A stretch of 8,004 bases of DNA, from assembly GCA_046706145.1 (NCBI GenBank), contig JBJKPP010000111.1:1-8004 (forward strand), in the 5' to 3' direction. Below, piece after piece: positions 1 to 5,868 of the stretch (position 1 is the stretch's first letter; each line of letters starts with the position of its first letter). The notes under the pieces were generated by a model. It searched no databases. It saw only the letters and a program-made list of their open reading frames with translations, and was not told the DNA's origin. The stretch is from JBJKPP01 sp046706145. GTDB taxonomy: Bacteria; Bacteroidota; Ignavibacteria; Ignavibacteriales; Ignavibacteriaceae. A program made the translations under genes and the position numbers.

Positions 1-326
1 TTTTAAGAGATCACGCCCCTCTTATCTCTACTATTGAAATTGGGGAAGTAAAAATCGAAAATATGAAAAATGAAGAGCTCTACTTCGCCACAAGCGGAGG
101 CACTTTTGAAATACTTAAGAATAATGCCCTGCTTCTACTCGATACGATAGAATCTGTGGAGGAGATAGATGTGGAAAGAGCATCTGAAGCAAAGAAAAGA
201 GCACAAGATAGATTGAACAATAAAACAGAATCAGTTGATCCTGAACGTGCAGAAATTGCTCTAAAGAAAGCAAATAATAGACTTAAAATAGCTGAGAAAC
301 GGAAAAAAGCAGATATTAGTGTTTAG
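1..326 (+). CDS. atpC: F1Fo ATP synthase epsilon subunit AtpC, 5'-truncated by window edge
   Basis: This is the epsilon subunit of the F1 part of ATP synthase, which sits on the central stalk with gamma and can modulate ATP hydrolysis. The reading frame is open from base 3, well upstream of the ATG at 63, so that ATG is internal. The translated upstream part reads LRDHAPLIST followed by IEIGEVKIE, matching the GHAPL region of the N-terminal beta-sandwich. The FATSGGTFEI strand follows, then the family signature SVEEIDVERASEAKKRAQDR that begins the C-terminal two-helix hairpin, which is Lys/Arg/Glu-rich to the end. About 107 residues are present, so roughly 25-30 N-terminal residues of a usual 130-140 are missing. 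The TAG stop at 324-326 overlaps the stop of the convergent gene on the other strand. The rest of the atp operon is presumably to the left. Confidence 0.93.
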   Translation, partial: LRDHAPLISTIEIGEVKIENMKNEELYFATSGGTFEILKNNALLLLDTIESVEEIDVERASEAKKRAQDRLNNKTESVDPERAEIALKKANNRLKIAEKRKKADISV

Positions 327-946
327 TTAATATATCCATCTCCAAGAATAATTTCCCTCGAAGCAGAATTTTCATCTATTCTTTTTCTTAAATTCATAAA
401 ATGCTCCATAAGAAAGTTTAATCTTTCGTTTTCATTTTTCAGTATAAGTAGATTCTGTTGTTGCTCTAAAGATAAGCCGGCTTTTTCAGCTAATTTAAAA
501 GATTTTATTTCAGCCGAATCAAAGTTATTCCAGAACTTTTCTCCTGGTTCAAACTTGAGTTTTTCTAAAATCTCTTCAAGTAAATCCCGCGTACCGGAAA
601 TTAAATCCAGGTTGGTCTCTTGTGAACCATCATCATAATTTTTAACGATTGCAATGTGGTAACCATCAAAGTGTTTCTGTACTTCAATAACTGAGAACCG
701 GTATAGGCCTGCCACTATGATATCCATTTCTCCATTTTCATAAGTTTTTGTAACCTCATCAATCAACACATAGCAGCCAACTTTGGAAAGAACACCGTTG
801 GTTTCCAAAACAATTCCGAATCCTGATTTCTGGCTCAAGCATTCTCGTATCATTATCTTGTATCTTTTTTCAAATATATGCAAAGGATATTTGGAGTTAG
901 GAAATACCACCAACTTGAGAGGGAAGATAGGAATCATTTTATCCAT
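323..946 (-). CDS. Stand-alone LON substrate-binding (LON N-terminal) domain protein
   Basis: The 207-residue protein matches the N-terminal substrate-binding (PUA-like) domain of Lon protease, without the AAA+ ATPase or the Ser-Lys protease domain. Visible family motifs are IPIFPLKLVVFP (5-16), PLHIFEKRYKIMI (21-33), and GCYVLIDEVTKTYENGEMDI with VAGLYRFSV (57-85). Residues from about 110 to 207 form a helical, charged C-terminal region. Such short proteins are widespread and mostly uncharacterised; roles in protein quality control are proposed from the domain, not shown here. No Shine-Dalgarno sequence is visible before the ATG at 946. The Met at residue 4 is an alternative start that fits the family's usual MIPxFPL beginning. 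It is the last gene of the leftward group, 131 bases after sod, and its TAA stop overlaps the atpC stop by 4 bases tail to tail. Confidence 0.88.
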   Translation of the reverse strand: MDKMIPIFPLKLVVFPNSKYPLHIFEKRYKIMIRECLSQKSGFGIVLETNGVLSKVGCYVLIDEVTKTYENGEMDIIVAGLYRFSVIEVQKHFDGYHIAIVKNYDDGSQETNLDLISGTRDLLEEILEKLKFEPGEKFWNNFDSAEIKSFKLAEKAGLSLEQQQNLLILKNENERLNFLMEHFMNLRKRIDENSASREIILGDGYIN

Positions 947-980
947 AAGGCAGGGGATATTAAATGATAAAAAATAAAAA

Positions 981-1063
981 TAGGCTGTCCAAAAACCCGA
1001 ACTCTATTTTTACGATTGTGTCATGCAATTAGAGCGAGTAAAAAAAATATTCGGAGCAGCCTA
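981..1063. repeat. Imperfect inverted repeat in sod-to-LON spacer; terminator or relic element
   Basis: The arms TAGGCTG-TCC (981-990) and GGAGCAGCCTA (1053-1063) pair over 10 bases with one bulged G, around a 62-base AT-rich interior. Read on the minus strand, the direction of sod transcription, the distal arm GGACAGCCTA is followed directly by a T-rich tract (TTTTTATTTTTTAT, 967-980). It could therefore act as an intrinsic terminator for sod, though the loop is unusually long. The ends also look like insertion-sequence termini, so a small relic element is possible. I see no convincing target-site duplication. Confidence 0.45.
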
Positions 1064-1077
1064 TAAATTTTTCGAAA

Positions 1078-1686
1078 TTACTTAGCTTGTTTTAATCTAT
1101 TGGAAACTTCTTCCCAATTAATTACATTCCACCAATTTTCTATATACTCAGGTCTTCTATTCTGGTATTTTAGGTAGTAAGCATGTTCCCACACATCCAA
1201 GCCTAAAATTGGTTTTCCCTTTTTATCAGCAACATCCATCAATGGATTGTCTTGATTTGGGGTAGAAGTCACTTCTAGTTTGCCTCCACTTACAATTAAC
1301 CATGCCCATCCTGAACCGAATCTTGTTGCAGCAGCATCGCTAAATTTTTTCTTGAAATCATCAAAAGAACCAAATGCAGAATTGATGGCACTGGCTAAAT
1401 CACCGCCCGGTTTTCCACCGCCGCCTTTTTTCATAATAGTCCAGAATAAGGAATGATTATAAAATCCGCCGCCATTGTTTCTTACTGCTGTTGGGTGCTT
1501 GGAAGCATCTTTAAGAATATCTTCAATGGATTTATTTGCAAGGTCTGTTCCCTCGATGGCACCATTCAACTTGGTTGTGTAACCATTGTGATGTTTTGTA
1601 TGATGAATCTCCATTGTTTGCTTGTCAATGTATGGTTCTAACGCATCATAAGCATAGGGTAATTTTGGCAATTCAAATTTTCCCAT
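1078..1686 (-). CDS. Superoxide dismutase, Fe/Mn family, Mn-type signature
   Basis: The enzyme disproportionates superoxide to oxygen and hydrogen peroxide. The 202-residue length and full co-linearity match the Fe/Mn SOD family. The four metal ligands are recognisable as His28 (MEIHHTKHHNGY), His78 (FYNHSLFW), Asp164 and His168 (LDVWEHAYYLKYQNRRPEY). The outer-sphere glutamine is in the Mn-type place, Gln145 in STPNQDNPL, while the position where Fe-SOD has Gln carries Gly in the NNGGGFYNHS stretch. This suggests manganese or cambialistic use rather than strict iron, which is an inference from family rules. No signal peptide is visible, so it is probably cytoplasmic. The ATG is preceded by a strong AGGAGG with an 8-base spacer. 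It lies 36 bases downstream of the A-type carrier gene on the same strand and is likely co-transcribed with it. It could be named sodA or sodB; the sequence alone does not settle this. Confidence 0.96.
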   Translation of the reverse strand: MGKFELPKLPYAYDALEPYIDKQTMEIHHTKHHNGYTTKLNGAIEGTDLANKSIEDILKDASKHPTAVRNNGGGFYNHSLFWTIMKKGGGGKPGGDLASAINSAFGSFDDFKKKFSDAAATRFGSGWAWLIVSGGKLEVTSTPNQDNPLMDVADKKGKPILGLDVWEHAYYLKYQNRRPEYIENWWNVINWEEVSNRLKQAK

Positions 1687-1694
1687 TATAGCAA

Positions 1695-1700
1695 CCTCCT
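1695..1700 (-). promoter_or_regulatory. Strong ribosome binding site of the superoxide dismutase gene
   Basis: On the minus strand the sequence reads AGGAGG, 8 bases before the ATG at 1686. It is the clearest Shine-Dalgarno sequence in the window and fixes the sod start. Several other genes here have none. Confidence 0.8.
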
Positions 1701-1722
1701 TTTTACTTTTAATTCAATGATA

Positions 1723-2070
1723 TTAAACGCTAAATGATTCTCCGCATCCGCAGGTTTTCTTCGCATTCGGATTATCAAAAACAAAACCTCTTCCATTTAA
1801 GCCATCAGTAAAATCCAATACGGTTCCGCTTAAATAAAACAAACTTTTGCCGTCAACAAATAATTTAACACCTTCTTTTTCAACTATAGTATCGCCTTCT
1901 TTTGACGATTCCTCAAATCCCATTGTATATTGCAACCCGGAACAGCCGCCTCCTTTAATTCCGACCCTAAGGCCAGAATTTTCAGGTACGTTGTTTTCTG
2001 CCATTATTTGTTTAATCTGGTTGGCAGCTTTCTTGGTCACCGATATATCAGATTCTAATTGTACAGTCAT
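1723..2070 (-). CDS. A-type iron-sulfur carrier protein (IscA/ErpA/SufA, HesB family)
   Basis: This is a small Fe-S carrier that accepts clusters from a scaffold and passes them to apo-proteins. It has 115 residues, close to the family's usual 105-120. The three conserved cysteines are Cys43 in GIKGGGCSGLQY and Cys107 and Cys109 in KKTCGCGESF. The motif DFTDGLNGRGFVFDNPNA just before the C-terminal pair is typical, with FxNPNA close to the ErpA/IscA consensus. An AAGGAAG sequence lies 6 bases before the ATG. No isc or suf genes are adjacent in the window. It is first in a leftward group and is followed after 36 bases by superoxide dismutase, which suggests a link to oxidative damage of clusters (inference). 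The subtype cannot be assigned from sequence alone. Confidence 0.94.
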   Translation of the reverse strand: MTVQLESDISVTKKAANQIKQIMAENNVPENSGLRVGIKGGGCSGLQYTMGFEESSKEGDTIVEKEGVKLFVDGKSLFYLSGTVLDFTDGLNGRGFVFDNPNAKKTCGCGESFSV

Positions 2071-2303
2071 TGTTCACTTCCTTTTTTCTAAAAATATAAA
2101 AATCTTTACACTTTTGTGCAGATTTATCTCACATTTAAGTTATCAATTTACAAAAATTTAAAGATATTCCTAATTAGAAATAACTTTGCCGAGCATGTTT
2201 TTATTTGCGGGTTAAACTTGCCTACCGGTAGCCAGGTTTGTTATCTTTAGTTGTTTGATTATAAAAAATAATAAAACTATCTTTAATAAAATATTTACAA
2301 TAA
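2071..2303. promoter_or_regulatory. Divergent intergenic region between Fe-S carrier gene and alr
   Basis: This 233-base AT-rich spacer lies between two divergently transcribed genes, so it must carry promoters for both directions. I cannot place either promoter with confidence: no clean sigma-70 or Bacteroidota-type (TTTG / TAnnTTTG) pair stands out. The only GC-rich object in it is the palindrome at 2214-2239, listed separately. No Shine-Dalgarno sequence precedes the alr ATG. Confidence 0.5.
2214..2239. repeat. GC-rich interspersed palindrome (first copy)
   Basis: This is a 26-base imperfect palindrome with a perfect core CTACCGGTAG (2222-2231) and outer arms AAAC/GTTT, broken by one C-C mismatch and one wobble position. 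It aligns at 20 of 26 columns to the palindrome at 5562-5586, so the two belong to one repeat family of the AACTTGCCTRC type. It could form a DNA cruciform or an RNA hairpin in the alr leader if transcribed. Confidence 0.6.
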
Positions 2304-3410
2304 ATGCGTTCTACTTTCGCTCTGGTTGATCTTTCTAATCTCCTCTACAACTATTTGAATATCAAAAAAAAAGTAAAAAAAACTAAAATAATGACGGTTG
2401 TTAAAGCAGATGCTTATGGTCATGGAATAAAAGAAGTTACTTCAGCTCTTAACTCAACCGGTAAAAACAAACCTGATTATTATGCTGTTGCCTTCATTCA
2501 GGAGGGAATTGAACTAAGAAAATTGAAGATTAAACAACCTATCCTGATTTTCGAACCTCTTGCTGAAAAACAAGACCTGCATTGGATAGAAAAGTATAAT
2601 TTACTGCCCACTATCTTTAATTATGACCATGTCGAAGTTATAAACAGGGCTCACAAAAAGATAAAAGTTCATATTAAGGTTGATACAGGAATGCATAGGC
2701 TTGGCATTAATTATGAATCTGCTCTCGAATTCATAAAGGAAATCAGCAAAATCAAAAATATTGAGATTGATGGCATTTATTCACATTTCGCCACTTCAGA
2801 TCACAAGAATAAGAATTTTGCAAATCTTCAATTTTTGCGATTTAAGAAACTACTAGACAAACTCAGAAGTGAAAATGTAAAATATGGCCTGGCTCATATG
2901 GCAAATAGCGGAGCAATCCTGGATTTACCCGAAACTTATCTTGATATGGTACGGCCCGGAATTTGTCTTTATGGCTATTATCCGTCTCTTGAGACGTCAA
3001 AATCGATAAAATTAAGGCCTGTGATGAGTCTAATCTCAAAAGTTGAGTCTGTGAAAGAAATAAATAAAGGAGAGTCAGTAAGTTATGGCAGACGGTTTAA
3101 GGCTTATAGGAAGACTAAGATTATCTCTGTTCCATTTGGATACGCGGACGGTTACAATAGGAATTTGACTAATCAAAGTAAAGCTATCATAAATGGGAAA
3201 ATGTATAATCAAATTGGAACTGTTACAATGGATAGAATAATGTTCAATATTGGAGAAGATAAAGTCAGTTTAGGTGATGAGGTTATTCTCCTTGGTAAAC
3301 AAGGAAACAAAAAAATTGATGCATGGGATTTGAGTAAGAAATTAAACACAATTCCTTATGAAATAACTTGCAATATTAGTAAACGAGTTCCGAGAATTTA
3401 CACTTACTAA
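2304..3410 (+). CDS. alr: Alanine racemase (PLP-dependent)
   Basis: It interconverts L- and D-alanine, supplying D-alanine for peptidoglycan precursors in the cytoplasm. The 368-residue length is normal. The N-terminal TIM-barrel carries the PLP-binding lysine Lys34 in VVKADAYGHG. Further landmarks are IKVDTGMHRLG (124-134, with Lys125 at the usually carbamylated position), HMANSG (198-203), and MVRPGICLYG (215-224, with Arg217 at the residue that contacts the PLP ring nitrogen). The C-terminal beta domain has the catalytic Tyr261 in SVSYGRRF and the MDR motif (309-311). No Shine-Dalgarno sequence precedes the ATG at 2304, but no better start exists and the protein begins exactly where the family does. 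Its TAA shares one base with the ATG of the next gene (TAATG), so translation is probably coupled. It is the first gene of the alr-unknown-manC operon. Confidence 0.96.
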   Translation: MRSTFALVDLSNLLYNYLNIKKKVKKTKIMTVVKADAYGHGIKEVTSALNSTGKNKPDYYAVAFIQEGIELRKLKIKQPILIFEPLAEKQDLHWIEKYNLLPTIFNYDHVEVINRAHKKIKVHIKVDTGMHRLGINYESALEFIKEISKIKNIEIDGIYSHFATSDHKNKNFANLQFLRFKKLLDKLRSENVKYGLAHMANSGAILDLPETYLDMVRPGICLYGYYPSLETSKSIKLRPVMSLISKVESVKEINKGESVSYGRRFKAYRKTKIISVPFGYADGYNRNLTNQSKAIINGKMYNQIGTVTMDRIMFNIGEDKVSLGDEVILLGKQGNKKIDAWDLSKKLNTIPYEITCNISKRVPRIYTY

Positions 3411-4378
3411 TGGACTTAATAAAATTATATATAACCCAAACTATAACTGCTGCATCTAATAATCTTCGCTTAAGCTCTGAGAAGATTGAAGTTGTTGCAA
3501 TGCTGAAAGAATTTGTAACGAATTCTGAAACGATGGAATCAGACTTAAAAAGAATGAAGAAAATTACAGAGTTATCTACAATTGGCATTCGACTTCATCG
3601 TACTTATACTTTTTTGACGGAAGAGAAAATAGATTTTGCTCACATATCTGAAAATTTCAAAGAGCATAGCCAATGGCTTGTTAATGATCTTAGTCATCTG
3701 CTCGATATGGTAAATCCAAAAACATTTAAAGAAGTTCTATCTAAGGTAAATGAAAAGTATAAAGAGAAAAATGAAAAACCGGAAGAGATAGAACCTGATA
3801 AAGAAATAGAAGAAATTTCAGTAGATTTATCAAAAAGAAAACATGACGTGGATGAGTTCGACATAACTATAGATGACGAGACAATTGAAAAAAATCTTTA
3901 TATTGAAGCAGATAAGGAACCTGAGACAGCAGCACCAAAAGCTAAAGATATAAAAGTCAAAGAAGAAACAAAAAAAGAGGCAAGTGCTAAAAAAGAACCC
4001 GAAGAAAAATTTGAAGATGTTATACTAAAGTCGATAAATATATTAGAATCCTTCTTGGAAGAAATTCTAACTGATGAAAAAAGCCTTAGCAAAATTGATC
4101 CACTGCTGAAAAAATTAGATAAAAACGTAAAATTATGTTTGGAGAATGACCAATTTGTGGTCTCATGGATGCAGAAAATGTTATCTGACACTTTACTCTT
4201 GATTCAGGATAAAACCTATGAACCGGATGAAGAATTAGTTGATTCGATGAGAGCATGCCTAATTGTTTCCGCTGCAATTATTAGGGGAAAAGAAGTAGAT
4301 ATTTCAGGCTACTTAACCAAAGCGGAAAACCTCGGCCTTCAAAATAAAAAATCAAAAAAAAAGGAATCAATTAGATGA
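3410..4378 (+). CDS. Unrecognised charged helical protein between alr and manC
   Basis: I do not recognise this 322-residue protein. It has no signal peptide and no membrane segment, so it should be cytoplasmic. Three parts are visible: an N-terminal helical region (about 1-115), a Glu/Lys-rich low-complexity linker (about 115-200, with acidic runs such as KPEEIEPDKEIEEI and the Lys/Ala-rich EETKKEASAKKEPEEK), and a C-terminal helical region (about 200-312) ending in a basic tail KKSKKKES. Each helical part is Leu/Ile-rich with a heptad-like look, as in adaptor or scaffold proteins, but no catalytic motif is evident. The start overlaps the alr stop by one base, and the TGA stop overlaps the manC start as ATGA, so it is embedded in the operon and very likely translated. 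Its composition resembles its neighbours. A role near cell-envelope precursor synthesis is only a guess from position. Confidence 0.85.
   Translation: MDLIKLYITQTITAASNNLRLSSEKIEVVAMLKEFVTNSETMESDLKRMKKITELSTIGIRLHRTYTFLTEEKIDFAHISENFKEHSQWLVNDLSHLLDMVNPKTFKEVLSKVNEKYKEKNEKPEEIEPDKEIEEISVDLSKRKHDVDEFDITIDDETIEKNLYIEADKEPETAAPKAKDIKVKEETKKEASAKKEPEEKFEDVILKSINILESFLEEILTDEKSLSKIDPLLKKLDKNVKLCLENDQFVVSWMQKMLSDTLLLIQDKTYEPDEELVDSMRACLIVSAAIIRGKEVDISGYLTKAENLGLQNKKSKKKESIR
4361..4365 (+). promoter_or_regulatory. Ribosome binding site of manC
   Basis: AAGGA lies 9 bases before the manC ATG at 4375, inside the end of the preceding gene, and supports that start in addition to the ATGA coupling. Confidence 0.55.
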
Positions 4379-5442
4379 AAATCTTTGCTGTAATAATGGC
4401 CGGTGGAGCCGGAACCCGCTTTTGGCCAAGGAGTACGGAAAAAAGGCCAAAACAATTATTAAAGATTTTTGATGATAAGACAATGATTCAAGCTACAGTG
4501 CAAAGAATAAGTGGAACAGTAAATAATGAAGATATTTTTATTGTTACAAATAAAATTCAAAAACCGGAAATTGTTAACCAGTTGCCGAATATCCCGCAAG
4601 AAAATATAATTGAAGAACCCTTTGGCAAAAACACGGCCGCATGTATTGGCCTTGCATCGCTAATAGTTAAAAATAGGCAAGAGGATGGCGTGATGGTTGT
4701 TTTACCTTCCGACCATATTATCAAGAATGCTAAAGAATTTGATAGAACATTAAAAATTGCAATAGATTTTGCATATAACTCAGGGGGTTTAGTAACAATT
4801 GGCATTACTCCTTCGCGACCCGAGACAGGATACGGGTATATTCAAATAGATGAAACAGAAGTTTCTAAGGATATTTTTAAAGTCAACACCTTTGCAGAAA
4901 AACCTAACTACTCAACCGCTGTCCGGTTTCTTGAGAGTGGGGATTTCTTTTGGAACAGTGGAATGTTCATTATGAGGGCTGATATTGTTTTGGAAGAGTT
5001 TAAAATACTTATGCCTGAGCTTTACGAAGGTCTCAAGGAAATTGAAGTTAGCATTGACACATCTGACTTTCAAAAGATTGTTGCAAATGTTTACGGAAAA
5101 ATTAGAAGTGTTTCTATTGATTATGGAATTATGGAGAAATCGCAGAAAGTGTATCTGACCAAAGGAAGTTTCATGTGGAGCGATGTTGGAAGTTGGGAAG
5201 AAGTATATCAATTGTCCGAAAAGAACGAAGAAGGAAATGCGAAAGTCGGAAACATTTATACGGAAATGACAGTTGATTCATATATTTTTTCTCCAAACAA
5301 ATTTGCTTCTGTGATTGGTGTGGATAATTTGATAATTATAAACACAGAAGATGCTCTTCTAGTTTGCCGTAGAGACCAGGCCCAAAATGTTAAAAAAGTG
5401 GTGGACTATTTAAAGATTAATAAACTAAACGAGTATTTGTAA
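4375..5442 (+). CDS. manC: Mannose-1-phosphate guanylyltransferase (GDP-mannose pyrophosphorylase)
   Basis: It makes GDP-mannose from mannose-1-phosphate and GTP, a precursor for surface polysaccharides, glycoproteins and GDP-fucose-type sugars. The 355-residue protein is a nucleotidyltransferase with the signature GGAGTRFWPRS (10-20) followed by Lys26 in RPKQ, the EEPFGKNTAA segment (80-89), PSDH (111-114), FAEKP (173-177) and FFWNSGMF (191-198), then SIDYGIMEKS and WSDVGSWEE. It lacks the C-terminal phosphomannose isomerase domain of the long bifunctional enzymes, so it is the short monofunctional type. It starts inside the previous stop (ATGA at 4375-4378) with an AAGGA upstream, and is the last gene of the operon. 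No classical terminator follows directly; the inverted-repeat elements 40 bases downstream may serve. A related sugar nucleotidyltransferase is a less likely alternative, given the WNSGMF and EKP motifs. Confidence 0.93.
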   Translation: MKIFAVIMAGGAGTRFWPRSTEKRPKQLLKIFDDKTMIQATVQRISGTVNNEDIFIVTNKIQKPEIVNQLPNIPQENIIEEPFGKNTAACIGLASLIVKNRQEDGVMVVLPSDHIIKNAKEFDRTLKIAIDFAYNSGGLVTIGITPSRPETGYGYIQIDETEVSKDIFKVNTFAEKPNYSTAVRFLESGDFFWNSGMFIMRADIVLEEFKILMPELYEGLKEIEVSIDTSDFQKIVANVYGKIRSVSIDYGIMEKSQKVYLTKGSFMWSDVGSWEEVYQLSEKNEEGNAKVGNIYTEMTVDSYIFSPNKFASVIGVDNLIIINTEDALLVCRRDQAQNVKKVVDYLKINKLNEYL

Positions 5443-5485
5443 CTTTAACTTTCGTGATAAAAATAACTTACAGCGGGAGAAATTT

Positions 5486-5634
5486 GGTAATGGACTAATT
5501 TCAAAATTTGTCATCCCGGACTTGATTCGGGATCTGCTAGTTTAACTGTAGATTCTGAATTGAACTTGCCTGCGGCAGGCAGGTTCAGAATGACAAGTTT
5601 ATTTATATTTTCTAAAAGAAATTAGCCCACTACT
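5486..5634. mobile_element. MITE-like inverted-repeat element, copy 1 (older)
   Basis: This is a 149-base non-coding element. Its left end GTAATGGACTAATTTC (5487-5502) matches the reverse complement of its right end (5618-5633) at 14 of 16 bases. It aligns without gaps to copy 2 over the left end: both begin GGTARTG, both have TAATTTCA, and both reach GTCAT at the same distance. Inside are two hairpins, one with arms ATCCCGG/TCGGGAT (5513-5519 and 5527-5533) and one with arms ATTCTGAA/TTCAGAAT (5552-5559 and 5584-5591). The second hairpin's loop contains the GC-rich palindrome that copy 2 lacks. The flanks AGAAATTT (5478-5485) and ATAAATTG (5635-5642) match at 6 of 8 positions, which would fit a decayed 8-base target duplication. 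It codes for no protein. Confidence 0.6.
5562..5586. repeat. GC-rich interspersed palindrome (second copy), nested in element copy 1
   Basis: The core stem TGCCTG/CAGGCA has a 3-base loop CGG. It is extended by GAAC/GTTC through one wobble pair, giving 11 stem positions. It is related to the palindrome at 2214-2239. It accounts for most of the extra length of this element relative to copy 2, so it was probably inserted into, or expanded within, the second hairpin loop. Confidence 0.65.
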
Positions 5635-5636
5635 AT

Positions 5637-5644
5637 AAATTGGG
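5637..5644. repeat. Left 8-base target-site duplication of element copy 2
   Basis: AAATTGGG is directly repeated at 5777-5784, exactly abutting both ends of the element at 5645-5776. Confidence 0.78.
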
Positions 5645-5776
5645 GGTAGTGTCTTAATTTCACTCTTTGTCATTCCGGGCTTGATCCGGAATCTGTTCTT
5701 AATAAAGCAGATTCTGAATTAAATCCAGAATGACAGGTTTATTTTATTAGGTTAAATGTGAAATTGAGACACTACC
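5645..5776. mobile_element. MITE-like element, copy 2, with perfect 8-base target duplication
   Basis: This is a 132-base non-coding element. The left terminus GGTAGTGTCTTAATTTCAC (5645-5663) and the reverse complement of the right terminus (5758-5776) agree at 18 of 19 bases. The element is flanked by AAATTGGG on both sides, as expected for transposase-mediated insertion. Inside, two 27-base arms (5669-5695 and 5708-5734) are inverted repeats of each other with 21 of 27 matching, and each arm is itself a hairpin: ATTCCGG/CCGGAAT (5672-5678 and 5686-5692) and ATTCTG/CAGAAT (5711-5716 and 5726-5731). It has no transposase, so it must have been mobilised in trans. Eight-base duplications are known for several IS families (for example IS1595, IS6 and IS256); I cannot name the parent. 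Confidence 0.75.
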
Positions 5777-5784
5777 AAATTGGG
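5777..5784. repeat. Right 8-base target-site duplication of element copy 2
   Basis: AAATTGGG directly follows the right terminal inverted repeat and is identical to 5637-5644. Confidence 0.78.
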
Positions 5785-5868
5785 ATATAAATGATTTTAT
5801 TTTTAATTTTGTACTAAGTTAAAAAGTGAGTTTTCCTTCCATTAACTAATCAATTTTTAGAGATTTCC

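Larger units (their letters stand above)
5443..5868. other. 426-base gene-free region filled by two MITE-like elements
   Basis: No plausible coding frame is present. From left to right it holds a 43-base AT-rich tail after manC, an older element (5486-5634), a younger element (5645-5776) with its target duplication, and about 84 AT-rich bases leading to pyrK. A pyrK promoter is expected in the last part, but I cannot identify one with confidence. Confidence 0.8.

Noticed and set aside
63..326. ATG at 63 as the true start of the first gene
   Set aside because: The same frame is open upstream to the window edge and encodes conserved AtpC residues, so the gene begins outside the window.
783..977. 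64-codon open frame on the + strand across the LON-domain gene start
   Set aside because: It lies antisense to a clearly recognised family gene and has no family features.
3898..4191. 97-codon minus-strand frame inside the unknown alr-manC gene
   Set aside because: It is Ser/Phe-rich, as expected for the antisense of a Glu/Lys-rich sequence; the + strand frame is supported by stop-start overlaps at both ends.
5443..5868. CRISPR array or small coding gene in the repeat-rich gap
   Set aside because: The repeats are inverted and paired, not regularly spaced direct repeats, and no open frame of meaningful length with a start and ribosome site is present.
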